Shown: positions 60,391 to 64,000 of the stretch, in pieces
Layout: the number at the start of each line of letters is the position of its first letter
How positions within the stretch are numbered: position 1 is the stretch's first letter
From: Celoporthe dispersa
Lineage: Eukaryota; Ascomycota; Sordariomycetes; Diaporthales; Cryphonectriaceae
DNA length: 64,000 bases
Assembly (NCBI GenBank): GCA_016584495.1
Contig: WAID01000005.1
Span: forward strand, 1,116,501-1,180,500
Direction: 5' to 3'
Position numbers and translations under genes: made by a program
Notes under the pieces: generated by a model
The model's database searches: none
Told to the model about the DNA's origin: nothing
The model's input: the letters and a program-made list of their open reading frames with translations, nothing else

Positions 60391-63300
60391 TTACATGACA
60401 ATCTAGATGGGTGAAACAGTAAACGTCAGCAGCCGGGACGAGGATGTAGCTGAGGCGGGAGAGGGGGAGAGGGGGTTGGTGGGCGACGGGGCAGTACTCA
60501 CGCAGTCCTTGTCATCTTTGACCTGTGGGACACCCATCTCATCAAAAGTAGACGGGCCGCCTCCCATCGTCTTGCCGTCGGGGTGATCCGTCGGCTTCCT
60601 GGACGGCTTAACGCTGGCCGCCGGGCTCGACTGCGGAGGCGGGCCGTGGGAGCTCGACGGCGGCGTCGGCCTCGCCTGTGTCGGGGGTGCGCTCGCCCGC
60701 CCTGGCACCGGCCCGTCGCTGAGGCTGACGCCCTGCTGCGAGTTCCCGGTCATGGGCCGGATCTGCGGCTGAGGCTGGCTGGACTGCCGTGGGCCCTGTG
60801 GGGAGTCGTAGCGGGGCGACGGTGCGCCGCCGCCCATCGAGTCGTGGCGTGGTGGTGGTGCGCTGCCGCCGCCGCGTGAGCCGGGACGGGCACCGTAGGG
60901 CTGGGCACCAGGCATCGAGGGAGGCATGAGGGGTGGTGACTGCTGGGATCCGGGCATGTTTCCATACGGTGCCTGCTGTAGCGGTGCAGGGCCTCCACGT
61001 CCTGCTGCTGAGTATTATGAGAGCGCGCACCTTGGTCAGCCTATTGCTTGTCTCCAAAAAAAAAAAAAAAAAGGTTTGTAGACCAGATGATGAGGACAGA
61101 GAGAAGAGAGAGAGAGAGAGTATGTGTGTCTGTGTGTATGTGTGATCATAAAAGAGTAGGCAGGGGCTGTCTTACCGCTGCCAGCAGGCCCAAAGCCCAT
61201 GGCTGGGCCCCGACCAGGACCTGGGCCGGGAGAAGGATTGCCCATGCTGCCCTGCCTGCGACCTCCTGGCCCGCCCGGCCCGCCAGGTGGATAAGGCGAG
61301 CTGGAGGGCACGCGGCCGCGGCCTGCACCACCACCACCACCACCTGGCGGCATGCCTGCCGGGACCAGGCCCGGTGCCAGGCTCGGCCCTGGGCCCAGGC
61401 GGCCGGCGCTCCCCGGACGAGCTCCGTAGGGGTCCGGACGCCCTGGCGGTGGGAGTCCCGAGTACGGGCGCTGTGCTGCTGCTCCCTGTCTGGACCCGCC
61501 ATCGTCGGGGTACGGAGCGGCCGACGAGGGCCGGTTCATGCTGGGCGGTGCGGAGTTCTCGTCATCTGGGTACGGGGCGGCTGACTTGGGCCGCATGGCG
61601 AGGCTGCCGTGGTCGACGTTGACGTTCAGGCCGAACGCCGGCGGCCGGCCGTCGGGGTTCGCAGGTCCGTGCCGCGGGGAGGGGTTGGGTGATATCCGCG
61701 GGCTGCCCCGCCCGCTGGGATCGTTGGGCGTCCTGGGGGCCTCGGGCAGGGGCGCCATGTGCTGCTGGTCCTTCATGCGCTGCAGCCTCTCGGGCCGCTT
61801 CCCCCGCATGGAGCCGTGCTGCGACTTGATCCTCGTGAGGGCCGTGGTCTCGTGGTCCCTCTTGGACAGGCTCTTGTCCTTGCTCAGGCTGTCGAGCCGG
61901 CCCACGGCGTCCTGGTTCCCGTGCGAGGCCGCCTTCTCGTACCAGCGCCGGGCCTCGCCGAGGTCCTTGGGCACGTGGATCCCGATCTCGTGGTAGTAGC
62001 CCATGGCGAACTCGCCCGTGGCCAGCTTGGCGTCCGCGGCCTGCCTCGCGTACTTGAAGGCCAGCGCCTCGTTCTTGGCGAAGTTGCTCTCGTACCCGAA
62101 CAGGAACCACCTGCTGACGCCCAGCGCGGCCTCGGGCTGCCCCCTGCGCCGCGGCCAGGCCGTAGTAGTGCAGCGAGTACGAGGGGCTGAAGTCGCAGCC
62201 CAGCTGGCACAGCTCGTAGGCCTGGCCCATCTTGAGCTGCGCCTTGGAGAAGCCCAGGTAGGCGGCCTTCTCGACGTACTGCCGGGCCGTGTCCACCTTG
62301 TAGGGCAGCAGGTCGTCCGGCACCGCGATGTCCGGCAGGTCCCGCGCGATGAGCATGCCGTACACGTAGGCGCCCTGCGGCGCGTCCTCGTCGGCCGTGT
62401 CGGCGGCGCGGCTGATCAGGTCGATGCCGTACCGGAAGTCCTGCCGCTGGCCGTGCTGGCCCAGCAGCGCCATCATGCCCAGGCGGTACATGGCGGCCGA
62501 GTCCCCCTGGGTGAGGCCCATGTGGTAGTGCTTGAGGGCGCTGTCGACGTCGTTGGAGTTCTCGAAGAGCATGCCCATGCGGTACTCGGCCCGCGCCCAG
62601 CCGCCCTCCGCGGCCAGCCTGTAGGCCTTGAAGGCCGCCTTGCGGTCCTGCCTCTCGCCGAACTTGCCGAACTCGTCCCACTTGGCCTTCATGAAGATGG
62701 CCTCGGGGTGGTTCTGTTCCACCAGGTAGCCCACGATGCTCATGGCGTCGACCCTGAGGTCGTGCTCGACGGCCGGGGTCTGGGGCCGCGCCCCGTAGCC
62801 GTCGCGGGCCTCGCGCGTGCGCACGTCGGCCGCCGTCTCGACGTAGTTGAGCGAGTCCCGGGCCCACGTGAGCTGCATGCTGACGTTGTTGGAGTGCAGC
62901 ACGTGCTGGCGCGCGTTGTACAGTATCTCCTCCTTCTCCTTGTCGCTGGGCGGGATGTTCTCCCCCTTCACCCTGGGGAAGGGGGAGTCGCCTGGCGCCT
63001 CGTAGTCGGCCATGGGCCTGTAGCTCTTGTTTTGGTCGTCGTCCTCGAAGGGGCGGAAGCCCTGGCCCGGTGGGTCGGTATAGCCCGAGAGCGCGTTGCT
63101 GAGCGACTCGCCTCGCACGTGGCCAGCGTCGCCGAGGTAGTTGAGGGGGCAGGGCCGTTGTTGTGATTGTTGTTGTTGCTGCTGTTGGGTCGTGGGTGAG
63201 CCTCGCGGGCCTCGAGTTCCATGCGCTGGAGGCCCTGTTGCATGTTTTGAGGGACCTCGGGCATAACCCTGCAGTGGGTAGTAAGGACCCGAATCCAACG

Positions 63301-63787
63301 TCAGCCTTCAGAGCGCCATGCGATTTTTTTTATTTTTATTTTTTTTAGGTAGGGGAGAGGGGGGGGGCGTGGCCTAGAGCTGTGTCTTCCAGCCCTGCCC
63401 ATGCCCAGCCCATGGTCCACGGCACAGCTCAGCTCAGCACCGGTCAGCCAAAGTACCGCAAGCCCTGCCCACCAGCCAGCCTGTGTGTGTGTGTGTGCAT
63501 GTGTGTGTGTGGGCGCCACAGCACAGCACAGCACACAGGAGGGGAGAGGACCAGGACAGCAGCACCTGCAGAGAGAGAGAGAGGGAGAGCACCTGGGGCC
63601 TGGGACCTGGGAACAGAGCAGCAGAGCAGCAGAGAGACGGGGGGCCGGGATGACCGTCACTGGAGGCGGAGGAGAAGTGGGCTGTTGGGAAATTAGAGAC
63701 TGACCTCTGGGGCGATGGTGCGTACATCTGCGGCATCTGGTAGTCGTCGTGACCGCCAGGGACGAAAGTCGCTCCAAACTGTGGCAT
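60391..63787 (-). CDS. SKT5: Sel1-repeat chitin synthase activator (Skt5/Chs4 type) with C-terminal CAAX box
   Basis: Activator/targeting factor of class IV chitin synthase (Chs3 type) at the plasma membrane and septum. Four exons: 63787-63705, 63268-61176, about 61007-60502 and 60402-60391. Tandem Sel1-like TPR repeats span about residues 210-480 (AFKAYRLAAEGGWARAEYRM, ALKHYHMGLTQGDSAAMYRL, ARQYVEKAAYLGFSKAQLKM, ARRWYEKAASHGNQDAVGRL). A long Pro/Gly/Ser-rich tail follows. The conserved end GPSTFDEMGVPQVKDDKDC splices to a 12-base last exon encoding IVM and stop, giving a farnesylation-type CIVM box as in Skt5 proteins. Two one-base breaks: the run 63145-63149 is one short (APLNYLGDAGH) and 62140-62144 one long (AAAQ|GQPEAALGVSRW). 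Corrected length is about 897 residues. The start could lie further upstream in frame (63835). Confidence 0.92.
61056..61072. repeat. A run in Skt5-like intron 2
   Basis: Seventeen A on the plus strand (a T run on the coding strand), inside the intron. Confidence 0.9.
63481..63512. repeat. (TG)n repeat in Skt5-like intron 1
   Basis: TG units with one CA interruption, within the unusually long (436-base) first intron. Confidence 0.9.
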
Positions 63788-64000
63788 CTCGTGGGAAGCG
63801 GTGCGATGCGGGGGGTTGAGCCTGCATAAATACAACCGTACAACGATGGATCTGTCAGCCAGGCCAGAGAGGAGTACCCTACCCTCCCTATTTCAACCCC
63901 TGTAAGACCACTAGGCCCAAAGCAAATATATTCCCAGGCAGGACCTGAAGCTTTCTTTCTTTTGTTTTCCCTCTTCTTCTTCTCCTCTCCCTTTTCTCTT

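Noticed and set aside
1..64000. Programmed frameshifting or mass pseudogenisation as the cause of the sixteen breaks
   Set aside because: Both +1 and -1 repairs are needed, sites lack a common slippery motif or structure, and essential genes are affected. Homopolymer sequencing error is simpler.

Overview
This is nuclear DNA of a filamentous ascomycete (Pezizomycotina; Sordariomycetes is my best guess, from protein resemblance only). Genes are GC-rich and carry short GT-AG introns of about 70-180 bases. Long spacers hold TC, CA and purine tracts. The gene set is eukaryotic: coatomer alpha, proteasome Rpn12, UDP-glucose:glycoprotein glucosyltransferase, a Skt5-type chitin synthase activator and an intron-bearing tRNA. 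No phage, CRISPR or bacterial operon logic is present.

Layout. 1-0.6 kb: decayed alpha/beta hydrolase (-). 1.9-3.7: FAD oxidoreductase with a probable mitochondrial presequence (+). 4.1: tRNA-Thr (-). 4.8-6.8: arylsulfotransferase-like secreted/membrane protein (-). 8.9-10.0: 6PGDH-like reductase (-). 11.1-13.0: hexose transporter (-). 13.0-21.3: 8.3 kb with no gene I can support. 21.3-23.4: cytochrome P450 (+). 24.3-26.0: S28 serine peptidase (+). 26.7-29.0: DHA1-type MFS transporter (-). 30.8-36.9: very large CCCH / ZNFX1-type helicase / NF-X1 / RZ-finger protein (-). 38.0-38.6: PEBP (-). 39.5-41.1: carboxylesterase (-). 42.2-43.8: secreted alpha/beta hydrolase (-). 45.7-50.3: UGGT (-). 51.5-55.6: coatomer alpha (+). 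56.3-57.3: Rpn12 (-). 60.4-63.8: Skt5/Chs4 (-).

Functionally, the right third is conserved secretory and housekeeping machinery: ER folding quality control, COPI transport, the proteasome and cell-wall synthesis. UGGT and coatomer alpha are divergently transcribed from a shared spacer of about 1.2 kb. The left and middle are accessory in character: transporters, P450, secreted hydrolases and a reductase. There is no biosynthetic backbone enzyme, so I do not call a metabolite cluster.

The strongest anomaly concerns the sequence itself. Thirteen otherwise well-formed genes contain sixteen single-base frame breaks, nearly all in short G/C or A/T runs. Correcting each by one base gives a multi-exon model whose total length is divisible by three and whose family motifs run through. 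I read these as assembly indels, not pseudogenes. Gene models below state where each break lies.
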